Positions 19,737 through 34,700 of a stretch of DNA of 64,000 nt are shown here, piece after piece (within the stretch, counting starts at the first letter, position 1; each line of letters starts with the position of its first letter). The stretch comes from Micropterix aruncella. Its lineage: Eukaryota > Arthropoda > Insecta > Lepidoptera > Micropterigidae. The DNA lies in NCBI GenBank assembly GCA_944548615.1, contig OX155979.1, forward strand, positions 12,143,766-12,207,765, written 5' to 3'. Both the position numbers and the translations under genes were made by a program. The notes beneath the pieces are model-generated. The model was not told where the DNA came from. It saw only the letters and a list, made by a program, of their open reading frames with translations, and did not search any database.

Positions 19737-22700
19737 CTAATTAGAGAATGAAGCAACACAAAAAAATAAGATTATTTCTCAAATGAATGCTCTTCTTCTC
19801 CTTCTTCTTCTTTCTGTGCCCTCTTCGCAGCAAAGATTGGCGACCATTCTGGCTATTTGTAAATAGCCAGAATGCAGAATACAACAAACATTTGTAATAG
19901 CAAATAGTCATTAGTCTTTTATTCTTCCCAAAATGGAATTACAGTTGGATATGTCAATCATAAATGTCTAAAACACAAATAATCAAAATGTGAATGCAAC
20001 AAATAATGACAAAAAAATATCAAAGAAATCAATAGCCTTAAACTAATGCAACAAATAATCAATCAAGATATTACTAATAATAGCCAAAGTCACACAAAAT
20101 AAAATAAAATTAAAAAATTAAAAAATTACATACGTAAAACGACAGTTATTATAATGAATTTATATAAAACATTATACAATTATTGCTACGAGGTTTATCT
20201 CGTATGTTTTAACATAGAAATAATAGAGATAACTTAGAGATATGTTATTATTTTTAATAATAATAGGTATTAAAGGTGTTGCAATATTTTTTCGAGGTCG
20301 TCCACCTTATAAATGTCATGTGTGTCGGGCGGCTTGACACAAAATCTCCTATGCCTCTTCCCCTATGCCCTCCCCCCTCCCCCATTCGGCATACGGGGGG
20401 GGGGAGGCATGCCGAATCCTGGTATCAGCATGGTACTGGAATCGTGGAGATAGCCTGATGCTAGCATACAGGAGCCGGGAATCTCCATGGTGACTCCCGA
20501 TAACTCGCCCCCGCCCCGCACCAATAGCAGCCCAAATTTGACAGGATACATTTATACATTACATTACATTTTCGTCATGTCCAATTGACGGCTAAAGACC
20601 GCTCTTGGACGTGTCAAAATAATTGGGTTAGGTAGTAAGTTTCGTTACTACTCTTTACTGAACATATGTACATAGGTAGTCAAGGATTAACTACTAGATT
20701 GTCAAACTATAAATATAAATAATCAAAATAGAAGCCTAATATTTGAAGTAGTTAGTAATTGGAAAAGATACGTAGTAAAATTATTCATCGTAATATTCAA
20801 ATTGTCAGTAAAATGTTAAATAATTAAATTAAATCTACGTTATGCATTTTAAACTACAGATATAAGACCATATAAAATAATCAGAAAATAAGGCTCTACT
20901 TTATTAAGTAATTTAAATGGGCAAAATAATTGAAAAATCATGAAATAAGAAATAAGAAGAATAAGAATAATTTATTTTCAAAAACCCGATCTGGGTATAG
21001 AAATTACATATCAAAAAAAAATGGTATTTCTACAAATAAAATTACATTTCAAATTATAAAAAACTAATATTGAAAAAAAGACATAGAAATTCATAAATAA
21101 CAAAGACATAAAAACTAGAAAAATAAAAATAATCAGAAATAATGAGAAAACATAGAGAATCAGCAATTCAATAACGAAAATATATGAAAACAAAAAAAAT
21201 AGAAAGCATCCAAAGAGTTCTACATAAACTACATTTAATAAGGATCGCTATCATTTAATAAGTTAAGATCGATAGCATTTAATAAGTTTTAAAAGATAGT
21301 TTGTATCAATCAACAATCAAGAAATAGAAAAATGCATCGACTCTCCAAAGAACAAAAAATCAACTGGTCTCGATGACATACCTGTTAGCGTAATTAAAAT
21401 CCATAAACGTGTACTGGCACCTTGTCTAACATATCTTTACAATTTAAGCTTTTCAGAGGGAATATTTCCAGATTGTCATAAAGTAGCCAAGATTACACCG
21501 ATATATAAAAAAGGGCGATCCCACGAGCGTAGAAAATTATCGACCCGTAGCCCTACTGAGTAATTTCTCAAAAATTTTGGAGAAGGTCACCGAAAAACGA
21601 CTAAATGGTTTCCTTGAAATATTTGTGGACATTTCAGACAGTCAATATGGATTCCGGACAAAAAAAAATCTACACAAGATGCCGCGCCGTCTGCATGTTT
21701 TATGATCTTGCAAGCAGTACTTCATCGAATCAGGTATCGTGACTTTGTACGCCGCGTATATATACCAAAACATCATGTATATGAGAAAAAATATCGAGAC
21801 TAAATCAACTAACTCAAATATTCATTCGCATAATACGCGAAATAAAGAGGACTTGCGTCATTTTAAGGTGCGTCTGAGTAAGGTTCGGAATAGCTTTCTC
21901 TGCCAATCTTACTTATTCTACAACAAACTTCCATTACACATCAGGGGCCTTGGGGAGGTTCACTTTAAGAAAAAGGTACAGCGTATTTTGACTAAAAACC
22001 CCATTTATAGCATTGAGGATTTCGACAATATCAATTTTTCGCAGCTCTATTGACCTACTTGACTATTATTATTCCTTATTCTTTCTATTATTGACTATTT
22101 TACAATTGCGTTTTTTTTTTTTTTTTTTCTTCTTCAAACTATTGGCTATTGACAATAATTATTATTACTGATTTGTTTGTATTTGTGTTTTTTCTTTAAA
22201 ATATCTTCCCGTATGATAATTTGGGAAATTATCCAATATTTATTTGATTATTTAGTACTTAGGATTATATAGAAAATTAGATAGAAAATTTTACGAAATT
22301 ACCTACTTAAGAATTTTGATTGAAAATATTGGAAAATGTTGTTTCCTCTACGGGTGTTATTACAGCACGGGCTTTTTTTTCTGTGGGTGAATCAGTAGAA
22401 CGTAGTAAGCAACTTTTGATAAAAAAATAATAAAAAAACCAAAAAAATATTTTTTTTTTGGAAAAAAAATATTTTTTGTTTTTTTTTTAATTTGAAAATT
22501 TGAAGAAGCTGACTGTTAAATAAAGGTTTGAGAAGCGTTTGAGCGTGCTGCGCCATCTAGCGGTAGGTAATAAGTCGTAAATAAACAATATCAGCGACAT
22601 TTTACCAACCGCTAGATAGCGCATCATGATCATAGCTTTTCATAATATTTAAAAATAAAATAAAAAAAACAAATTTTCAAAAAAAAATAATTTTTTTTCA

Positions 22701-25700
22701 AAAAAAAAAAAGTTTATTTTTCAGTTTTTCCAAGAATTTTTATCAAAAGTTGCTTACTACGTTATACTGATTCACCCACAGAAAAAAAAGCCCGTGCTCC
22801 TAATAACACCCCGTATAACCTAGAAAATCTGCGCTTGGATGTTCAACGTTCATACCTTGCAATACTGACGTTCATATGTTATACCTTAATAGGTATTTAT
22901 TTAAATATTAAACTCCTATCAACTGGTTTGAAATAAATAAATAAAATAAATTGAGAATAGTCGAAACAAGAAGATGCTTTCAGCAGGACTGTTCTGCGAT
23001 CTAAGCCCTCAAATTCGGCCAGATTATAGAAAGGGTGGTCTATCAGCATCTCCTTGATATTTATATCGTATATTGTATAAAGGAAACCAACTGTTGTCAG
23101 TTGGCTGCTTTGATTCACCGATACCGGTTACAATTGCAATGAAACCCAAAATTTAATACTTTTACTTTATAGAAATTTGCCCTAAATATTTGTCACAGTC
23201 AAATGACCGCTTGTGGTAAACAACAACGGCTAGGCTAAATTATAAATGAATGATGTAAAATTAATTATATATATTCATAACCAAAAGTCAGACGTGAAAA
23301 AGCGGCAACATTTTATGCGATTTTTTTAAAATTAAAAGTTTACAACCGGTCATTGGACCGCTCATTGTAAGTTTAGTGTTAAATTCAAATACACAAATGA
23401 CTTTTGGATTAGTATAGTCAAAAGGACTTTGGGGAGGGCTATGTTGGCTTAACTACGAGTGTCGTGATTATGTACATGCATGTATTAATTATATCAGTCA
23501 GGACAACATTTGCCCAGAGACATATATTCTACATAGCCCCAAAATTATATAATTCCCTTAGTGAAGACATGAAAAATTATCCTAACATAAAAATATTTAA
23601 AGCAAACCTTAATAGATGGCTACTTAACAAGGGATATGTAAAATCTGATCAACTTCTTTGCAACGCACGACAATTTATTTAGTATCACTTATCTATTTTT
23701 CTTAATTAAATTTTATTAAATTACAACTATAAATGTATATATTTATTACATAGCTATATTTTTTATAAAATTAGTATATTTATGTGTATATACAGGTGGT
23801 GGGTCCAAATAATTTATTAAAAAAAAAACACTTCATTTCTGAAAATTGCATAAAAATATGCACATCTAGAGACGGGCCAAATTATCGCCTAGTTAGATGT
23901 GCTATTGGCAGTAAAGGTCATCTAAGATGTGTTAAACTTCCCTATATTAATTATTAAATAATTTATATAATTATTATAAGATTACATGACCTATAAATGA
24001 ACTGTATACCTAATCCTATGTACCTAAATAAATAAATAAATAAAATAAATGTTAAGCGTACACTTGTATGCTGTTTTGGATATACCTAAACTAAATCAGT
24101 GATTCGCAAAGTTGTCTATATAGACCTCCAGGGGTCGATTTTGAATTGCAGGGGGTCCACGTCAGCGAGAAAAAAATGGGTGAGCATGATATGTAAATGG
24201 AGGTCATCATAAACATTTAGGCGATCAGTAAATATCTTATTTACATCTAAAACAGGTAGCGAGTACAGCATAATATTTTAAATTTATATAAATCACAATA
24301 AACAAACGCGCATGTCATAAGTGCCATGGAAGGAAATCAAAGCTCAACTCATTGCATCACAAGTCGATTGAGGAGGCCAGCGCACATGACTAACGGGGAG
24401 AGGTGCGAGTGAGATATGTGAAAAAATTCACTTCAATGGGTATCCGTGCGAGCGAGTGGGATAGACACTTGACATGATTGACCAAGCGAGATAGTGTTAA
24501 ATGTGCAGTTATGTGCGGCTTTCTCAACCGCTTCATGCTTCAAGATCATGGACCATTAGAAATGGACAAGTAAACATTGTACATGTTTTTCATTTTTTAC
24601 AACTATTCACTTTACCGTTACCATTAGGGAGCTATGTGATAGGCCCTGTTGAAGTGACCACTAAGACCCATTTGTTTGGGGTCGGTCACACTCACGGGTC
24701 AACACCCATCCGGCGGCCTCCACGAATGAAGTGCGAGCCCGGGTAGTACTCTGGCCGCCGGAGGTCTACTTTCCCCTAGGAGTCAATCTTCAGGCGCTCC
24801 TGGACGGTTCGCACACTGTGCGGCGTAAGCCAATCGATTGTGCATTCTGACTAACAGTCGGGGGAGTCTGGAAACCGTACTGTCTCCTATAGAGCGGGGG
24901 TGATTGATGACCTTCTTACGGCGACTGCTCTTGAAACGACCATCCGCTACCCGATTCGGTGAAGAGCCGGGCAAAGAATGCAGTGGTCTGCGATAGATTC
25001 GGTATACACCGTCTCACCGCGTCGTAAGGGAGAAGACCGCGCAAGTGACCTCGAACTCGTAACCAGCTGGGAGACCGGAGTAATCTGGTTGCAACTGTAA
25101 GTAAGGACGCGAGTGTCGGCCCCGCTGGGTAACATACCTAGCTATCTCCCGGTACGGCGTTGGCTTCTTGCGGGCATGTGGCGGAACTTGACGTGGACTG
25201 TTTTGTCCTAAGTCTTCTGCGTTCACCTCACGGAGACAGAACGATCAACTTTCGTTGAAACTCTCTGAGGTGAGGGTTCACCCGTTGTAGTCGACAGCTC
25301 TAGTTGTCCACTTTACCAAAAACCTTATGTTAGTGACCAGTACGGTGCCAGATGTCAAAAACACATTTAAAGTTACCCTAGTAAGTTTAGGAAAATGCCT
25401 TATTATACAGGCATAGTTTAGTTTATCCGGGCTTTTTCCCGCACTTAGCCTCTTGATTGGGCCGTTGTTCGTGGCTCATGTTTCTATTTATGTTACTCCA
25501 GCCAACTCAGGCTGTCCCAGAAGGTTAGCAGCCTGTTTGGGTTGCTATAGGCCTCCGGGACAGATGCTGGAGATTGTAGTATTCTTGCCCGTTGCTCTGC
25601 CACGCTCCTGAATTCCATGAGCACATGCTGTGGCGTTTCTTCTTCCTCCATGCATCCTCTGCATAGAGGGCTGTCTGTCATACCTATAGTAAACAGGTGT

Positions 25701-28700
25701 TTGTTGAAAACATTGTCCTAAGACTAATCGTTGAAAATGTTGTCCTAAGTCTTCTGCGTTCACCTTACGGGAGACAGAACCATAAACTTTCGATAAAACT
25801 CTCTGAGGTGTCGGGTTCGCCTGATGTAGTCGACAGCTCTAGTTACCTCGACATTACCAAAAACCTTACGTTAGTGACCAGTACGGTGCCAGCTGTTAAA
25901 AACACATTTAAAGTTAGTAAGTTTAGAAAAATTCCATATTATGCAGGAATAATATTGAATAATCAGCCGAACAACTACTCTGTATTATCCTCAGCGGTTG
26001 CGAAGCTCGGGTGAAACCGCGATTACCAAACATCGCGATCGCGGTCATAGATTTTCTAAACGGACTATATTGCGGTAAAAAGGGGGTACATCGGCCATCC
26101 CAACAATACTCACCAGATGGATATGCCAGCAAGACGTCATCTTTGAAGATCGTGTGGTGATTTTCTGCGCTGAATGGTTTCTTTGCGTTCCAGCAAGCTA
26201 TTGCGTTTCTCCCCACTTGTCCATAGAAGAACACTCCGCTGCGTTCGTGAATGTCATGCATGGCTGTCTGTGTGTTGTTACCCCTGTCTCCCAGCAACTG
26301 AAAAATAGAAAAACTAGAGAACTGCTGGACAGATTTTTGAATTTTGACTTTGACTTTTTTGCCGTGTTCGACTTTTTTGACTGTTTCGTCTTTTTAGGCT
26401 TTTTCGGCTTTTTCGTCTTTTTCGACTTTTTCGACCTTTTCGCCTTTTTCGACTTTTCCGAATTTACTACTTTTTCGACTTTATCGACGTTTCCGACTTT
26501 TTTGACTTTTGCGACTTTTCCAACTTTTGACTTTCGCATTTTTTGACTTTTCGACTTTTTGAAATTTTTACATTGTACGGAATGAATAACAGTTATGGAT
26601 GGCGCAGCTGTCAAACAATACGATCGCCGCGATAGCCATCTAGAAAGTGGCCAATGCTCCCAAAATGACCAATTTCTATTTTTTCGATTTTCAGTTGTTT
26701 CTTTGAGTTTTTCCTAAATATTTTTGTTTTGTAAACCACCCCTGAATCAAGCCAAACAAAATAAAAGAAAAATAATTCAAATCTTGCGAGACTAACGCAT
26801 GGCGATTAATTTTTATAGATTATGTTACTGATGAGTTGGATAGCACCTCAAGGGGACAAGTGGATGTCGTGTATTTGGATTTCAAGAAGGCCTTTGACAG
26901 AGTCGACAACGATGCGTTACTCCGAGAACTGGCTGCTGCTGGATTCTCGAGTAAACTGTTGAAACTTTTCGCAGATTACTTGGGGGGCCGCCAGCAATTC
27001 GTTAAATTTGGCAATTTTGAATCCAAACTATACAACACTCAATCGGGGGTTAGCCAAGGATCAAACTTAGGGCCTTTGTTATTCAACTTATTTGTTAATA
27101 ATCTGAGTAAAGTAGTCACATCTGCACGTTGTCTAATGTTTGCTGATGACGTCAAATTGTTTTTATCAACTGGAAGTGCTGAGGCCTGCGAGCTCTTCCA
27201 GCGTGATATTGATGCAGTTTATGCATGGAGCCAAGCTCGTAACCTTCACTTCAATATTAACAAATGTGCAGTGATGACATACACAAGGTTACACAAGGTT
27301 ACAATTACTCCATCGCTGGATGTGTGCTTCCCAGAGTTACTGAAGTCAAGGACTTGGGAGTTTTTTTCGACCCCAAGTTAAACTTCAAGGAACATATTAG
27401 ACAACTATCTACAACTTCTTTCAAGCTTCTAGGGTTTGTAATACGGCAATCCAAACACTTCAATAATATTCGGGTTATGCGCACGTTGTACAACTCGATT
27501 GTTAGAAGTCGCATGGAAACGAATGCACCTATTTGGAATCCACATGAAGATACTTATACCCTCATGCTGGAAAAGGTACAGAAGTGTTTTTTGAGATTTC
27601 TGTACTTCAAGCAGTACGGATATTATCCATTTTTGTATCCGACTGCATTTATCACAGGCATGGTTGGCTATAATTCTCTCTGTCTCAGAAGAGAAATGCT
27701 GACCATGTCCTATGTTTTCAATCTAATTCGTGGTAAAACTGATAACCCTAGCTTACTAGCAAAGGTGGATCTATTCATACCAAATAATTATCTCCGTACT
27801 CGATCGCACCATCTTTTCGCGGAGCCGTTCTCGCGCACTAACCTTACGAGGTGGAACTTGTTGGCGCGTGCTTTGCGGCGCTTAAATGAAATTCACTCGA
27901 TGGCACCAGATTTCGATATTTTTACCGCCAACCCTCACTTGTTTAAATTGCAAGCTATTAATTATTTATTTTTACATGATAGCTAGTAGTATACGTATCA
28001 TTCTATTTGTATAGTTATGGTAATATCTTTATTAATTTTACTTTTCAATGCATTGGTTTTACTGTTATGTTGATTAGTAATAATTGAATAAACAAAAATA
28101 AATAAATAAATAAATAAATATATAAGACTAGATGACCCGGTGAACTTCGTACCACCTAAAATTGATTTGATTGTAACTCTTCATACCTAAGCGTTTATTA
28201 ATCCTAATCAGCCTTCAAATGCAATTCATTGAAATCTATAATATGGCCGAATCATGTACGGTTTGAGATTCGTTTGGTGAATTAATAAAAGTCGTTTGTA
28301 ATTAAAATAAATTTAATGTATTTAATTTACATGATTAAATATAAATGTAGCTCACATTCAACACGAAACATTCTGGTCAGTTATGTTCTTCGTTTTGTTT
28401 TCTGGCGCGTAAATAAACAAAAATTATGGATTTCCGACCGATTGCTTGGCGAACACGGGACATACAGTTGTCCATGCGCGAAATACGGAAATTCCAAGTT
28501 AATTCCGCAACTTCCAATACGCGTGATTTGTCATCGCGAAGGCCAGACGCACAGGGAATTTCAGCCGTTTAAAATCGAATGGCAAATCCGTTGATTGATG
28601 TTGATTGTCGAGGTTGATTGATGTTACGCAGCATGATGATAACTGAGCCTAATTTCTATTGCAAATGTGAGGTGGAAATCCAGGCAATCCCAGCGAATTC

Positions 28701-31700
28701 AAAAATCCTGTGAGATAGTTGACTACCTCATCCTCGTTGATAATTGTATCTATCGATTTGAAGGCAAACAACTGTCCCTGAATTACATTTTGAATGGTTG
28801 CATTGAGGTCATTAATAGGTATATTTGTTTTTCACCGCTAATTAACTCGTATGTTATTTAACCTTTTTCCCTGCGTTCAGAAAACACGCTAAGAGAGTTC
28901 CTCCTTCGATTCGGTCAACTGACAGAATTTAGTGGACAATGTGATGAATCCGGTCGAGATGTCAACTGCGACTTTCCCTTTACAATTGCTTCGAAAACAC
29001 ATCTGCATTTCGATTTTGTTGCAAAAACTTTCGCATGTTATTCGTCAATCTGAGTGTCTTCACATGTCGCCACAAATTTGATGATTAGCACACGTTTAGT
29101 TCGTCAGCTACAGTTGAACGTGGAATAACTGGAAGAGTTTCAGACTTTTCCGACTTTTTCCCATTTTTTTAACTTTTTTGACTTATTTTTTTCGCCTTTG
29201 TTTACCTTTTCGGACTTTTTTGAATTTTTCACATTTTTCGACTTTTTGTTTTTGTTTATGTTTTCGATTTTTTTACTTTTTCGACTTTTACGACCTGTTT
29301 GTCTTTTTTTGAATTTTTTAACTTTTTGACTTTTTGACTTTTCGACTTTTTTATTTTTTAACTTTTTTATCTTTTTGCATTTTTTTCCTTTTGTTCGACT
29401 TTTTAGCTATTGTGACTTTTTTTACTTATTGATTTTTTTTTTACTTTTGTTTTTTTTTACTTATTTGACTTTCCGACTTTTTTGACTTCTTTGACTTTTT
29501 CGACTTTTTTCACTTTCTTCAATTTTTTGACTTTTTTGACTTTTTCAACTTTTTCGACTTTTTTGACTTTTCTGACTTTTTGACTTTTTGAAATTTTACG
29601 CATTGTATGGAATGAATAACAGTTATGGATGGCGCAGCTGTCAAACAATACGATCGCCGCGATAGCCATCTAGAAAGTGGCCAATGCTCCCAAAATGACC
29701 AATTTCTATTTTTTCGATTTTCATTTGTTTCTTTGAGTTTTTCCTAAATATTTTTTTTTTGTAAACCACCCCTGAATCAAGCCAAACAAAATAAAAGAAA
29801 AATAATTCAAATCGGTCCAGTCATTTCCGAGATCCTGCGAGACTAACGCACGGCGATTCATTTTTATATATAAGAAGATAAGCACAAGAGCGATCTATGT
29901 TTATAGATATGTAATTGAAATTGTACACCAATTATCTGTATAATAATAAACACTGTATCGAACCGTTTTGTACAAAATATATGTACCCTATAACCCGTCG
30001 GACGCCGACAGTAATATAGGCGTTTTGCGTCGTTTGACAGATCCGCGCACTACCGTTTCGGCCGATCCCAATATACATATATTATACAAATATATACATA
30101 ATACCTATAGGTATTGGGGAGCTATTGAGCTATACTTGAGGTAAAAAACAGATAAATCCTCATCTGCTCTGACAGCAGAGCAGCACTGGACGCTCTGACT
30201 AAAGCCACCACAGAATCTTCTGTGGTCTGGGACTGCATGCAGGAGCTCAACAAATTGGGAAAATCCAACAAAAACCCTAATATGGATACCGGGTCACCAA
30301 GGCATACCCGGAAACGAAGAGGCCGACAGACTGGCAAAACTGGGCACACTGGAATGCCCAGTGGAGCCAGCTGTAGGGGTCCCCTTCGCTACAGGTAAAA
30401 AAATCATCAGGGACTGCTTGGAGCAGGAACATCGGGCTTCCTGGAAACAGAGCCAGGGATGTCGCCAGGCAAAAGCCATGATGGAGCAACCACTGCAAAA
30501 GAAAACCAAGGCCCTACTTGAAATGAGCAAGAAGAACCTTATAACCGCTATCGGTCTCCTCACCGGACTCACGACCCGTAGAACTCATCTATTCAACCTT
30601 GGCTTGACCGAGAGCAAGGACTGCCGAATATGCGGCGAGGAACCTGAAGACAGCATACACATCGTTGTTCGCTGTCGCAGGGCTCGCCGCCAAAAGACAC
30701 AGTTTACTGGGACGAGCCTTTCTTGAACCCAGCGATCTGCCCAACTTGAAGGTAAGTGATCTACTTGGACTGGTAAGAAGTACCGGGCTACTAGCTGACC
30801 ACTGACCTAACCACACAGTGCACGGTAGTTACAAAAGACCTTAAAGATCTAGGTGACATCAAGGGCTGGAAACAAGCCCCCCACTCTATCTACTACTACT
30901 ACTACTATTGGGGAGCTAATGGGCCCTTGCCGAGTTGGCCACGAAGACCCATTCTGTTCAGGGTTGGTCACACTCACGGGTCAATACCCATCCGGCGGTC
31001 TCCACGCATGAAGTGCGAGCCAGGGCAGGACTCTGGCCTTAGGGCTAGTTTCCCCTAGGAATCAACCTTTTGGCGCTCCTGGACGGTCTGCGCACCGTGC
31101 GGCGTAAGCCAATCGACTGTGCACTCTGACTAACATATTGAGTTGTCAACTACAACGGGCGAGCCCGTCACCACAGGACGTTTTAACAATTAGTCGTTCT
31201 ATCGACCTGCAGTGAGCGTAGAAGACTTTGGACATAACAATCCGACGTCTAGCTACGCCACAACCCGTAAGAGTCCAACGCCTTACCGCGAGATAGCCAG
31301 GAATAAAACCGGCGGCTCGAGACACTCGCGCCCTTACTTCCAATTATGACCAGATTTCTCCGGTCTCTCGATTGGTTCCGAGTTCGAGGTCGCTTGCGCG
31401 GTCCTCTCCCTTACGAAGCGGTGAAACGGTGTATACCGAATCTATCGCGGACCAAGGCGTCCTTTGCCCGGCTCTGAACCGGGATCGGATGGCTAATGGT
31501 CAATTCAAGAGCAGTCGCCGTAAGGTACGCAACCACTCCCGCTCTATAGGAAACAATACAGTTTCCAGACTCCCCCGACTGTTAGTCGGAGTGCACAATC
31601 GATTGGCTTGCGCCGCACGGTGCGCAGACCGTCCAGGAGCGCCAGAGGTTTGATTCCCGGGGGAAACTGGTTTCGCCCCCCAGAGTCCTACCCAGGTTCG

Positions 31701-34700
31701 CACCCCGTGCGTGGAGGCCGTCGGATGGGTGTTGACCCGTGAGTATGACCGATCCTGAACACATGGGTCATCGTGGCCAACTCAACATGGGCCCGTTAGC
31801 TCCCCTATAGGTACATGATTAACAAGGTTTAATTATTAGGTAACAAGAGGGAATGGAGAAAACGATATTGTCACAACGATTGGTTTACAAAATCGACCAA
31901 AAAGTTGCAGCGCTGGTTTTTGCTCGCGAAGTCTGGCTTTCGACCGGTTAAGAACCATGGGACATATGTGTCCCATAAATTCAAAATCAATATAAATGTC
32001 ATAAATATAAATGTCAAGCTCAGTGAATTTCTTATTATATGTCCTAGTAATCTAATGAGCATTGAATTGTGTGCGTAATTGGAATGTCGTCTCGGGGGCT
32101 CGAATAACTGTATAGATCGGGTCTTACGTTGCGGCACCTTCAGAGTAATGCTTAAAACGAAGTATGTATATCTATGTTACCTTAACCCTTCGAGTAGCGG
32201 CATAATTTCATGGCAGACCGCGGCAATTTATTGGAATTTCTTGCAATATCACCGCGCTCGACAAAAAGTACTATAACTATAGAACTACTATAGCAATCAT
32301 AAAAAGAATAACTGTGCAATGATTGCATTGAAATTTCGTATATAGAATATTGAAATCACGTCTTGTAAAACAATTAGATAATTATGAATAAATATGAGAA
32401 ATTCGAAAAAGTAAAAAAAATCGGCATTTCTAACTTGTACTTGTCTTACGAAAAAGTACGGAACCGTATTTAGAAATTGTAAATGATATCGTGATCTTTA
32501 TTAGATTCTCTATCAAAGGTTATATTTAGTTTTGCTTATTTACATACAAAAATATTCAGATATTAGCTCATAAAACCAATAAAAATTATAATGATTTCTC
32601 GGAAAAAAAAAATGATGATGTTTGACATAGGAATTTTAGCAGATACATCCGTTCAATGACGCGCAAAATTATTTTAGCGGCCGTCTATGTATCTAATGTA
32701 ATAATGAGATATTTGGTATGGATTTTAGGATGCGTTCGAATTAGAAAATAATATTACTGTGCGCTCCGGGAGCAAGCCGCCAATAATGGTCGTTACATAG
32801 TCAACGGTGTTCTGGCTGGCGTTGGGGGCTGGTGGTGCCACCCCTAATCCTAATCCTGAATCCCCTTCCCTTCTCTTACTTTTCCAGCACCTCAGAAAGC
32901 ATAGTAAGACTAACTCTCCCTAACCTAAAAGCTACTTTCCAAGATCTATTCCCACTATCTTTTCCTCCCTTACTTATGTCTCATCGTCTAAATTATTAAC
33001 TAAATTTTTCCCTAACAGGCATCCCATTCTTACGTTTATCCCTGTAATGTCCATATTGTGGTTCCTATCTATACTAATATTATAAAGAGGTAAAGTTTGT
33101 GACGTTGTAGGAAGTAATCTCTGGATCTACTGAACCGATTTTGAAAATTCTTTTTCCAATAGAAAGCCACGTTATTTGTGAGTGTCATAGGCTATACATT
33201 AATTCGAAAAATGAAAAGACTTTTTCGTGGTAGTCGGATTTGCAAAGTAAGTCGGAGAATAAGCGGTCGAACGAAAACGTTTCTAACTAACGCTGCCTTA
33301 ACGATGAGAGATATATGATTAAGTTCTAGGGAAAAGTTGTAGAGCTTGACAATGCCTACAAAAAAGTCAGTGACAGCATATGTTTAACTTTTATATTTAA
33401 GTCGCAAATGGTAGTTTTTCAAATTAAAAAAAATATATAAATCGTTAGGTCATGTTTATTGGTCATATTATCAACAATTATGAATTATTATCAAAATAAG
33501 TAAATTTATCGTCTCAAGTGTTTAAAACAAAAGACTTTTCCCTTTTACTGCATATAATTCCACTTTTACTGCATAAATTGTTAAAGAGATAAGACACTCA
33601 CAAGAAGACACTCACAAATAACGGTAATATAGTCAAATTGGCATGCAAATACACACATACATATGCAGTAAAAATATAACCCTTCTTTTGGCAGTCAGGA
33701 AATAAATCATAGCACTCAGTACTTACCAAACCACACTCATAATTTGATCACAAGTAAAAAGTTTTACCGCCCAACGAAGTGGGCACGGGTCAGCTAGTGT
33801 TAAGTACTTAAAACAGTGTTGTCCCTTGTCTTTGTCCGTAGGTTGGCTACTAACCATAGTTCCCACCCCGTTGTCAAGACAACACAGGAAACGAAGAAGA
33901 ATTTGCCATATTGGCACAATCGCCAGCAACCAAGCTGCGTGGAATCGCCACAAATAAGAAGAAGAAGAAGAAGAATTAGAATATAATATTACTGTGCGCT
34001 CCGGGAGCAAACCGCCAATTATGGTCGTTCAACGGTGTTCTGATGTGCGGTGTCAGTCAACGGTGTTCTGATGTGCAACCAAATTTGGTCGTTACGTAGC
34101 CGAATGGTCCTGTGAGAGTGGCCACCCTTCACTAGACTCCAATTGATTGAGAGCGAAGGGTGGTTCTCATCAAGAAGTTTTCTCCGTTATTGAAAGTCGT
34201 CGTAGTTGAAGTTGAAGTATTTAATCAGAAGGTATGTAGTAGGTTGCCAGTTCGTAACGCCTTGTTTGATATTTCGCTGGTGTGTAGGTAGTGTGGGCGC
34301 GGGTGAGGTGAAGTCGTGGTTGTGTGTCCGAAGTTTGAAGCGCCGCGATAGATTCGAAGGTAATGATGGTCACGTATACTATGCGTAGTTTGGTTGACTC
34401 GAAGGCAGTGAAGAGCGCGAGTACTTGCAGATGAGCGGTACTGTCCGCCAGGGAATGATAAAATATGTGTCGAATGTACTGCTTTTTATATGGTATGTAG
34501 TGATGCAATAGTTATGAGTGGGGTGAGAAATAAGTGTGTCAATTCGTATCGATCAGAAGAAATGACATTAGTCATCGTTTGACTGTGTATAAAATGCCGA
34601 ATTTAGTTGGAAATCAATTGCAGCTGACTCGTGTATATTCGAGCGTGTTTGCGATTTCGATTCTATAGAAATTACTTTTTTGTTGTGGGTATGTTGAACC

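Noticed and set aside
26198..26614. Long Lys/Ser-rich minus-strand frame (KKSKK repeats) and its Phe/Asp-rich plus-strand mirror
   Set aside because: It is a translation of the GACTTTTTC minisatellite inside Helitron H2; the frame has no independent coding evidence.
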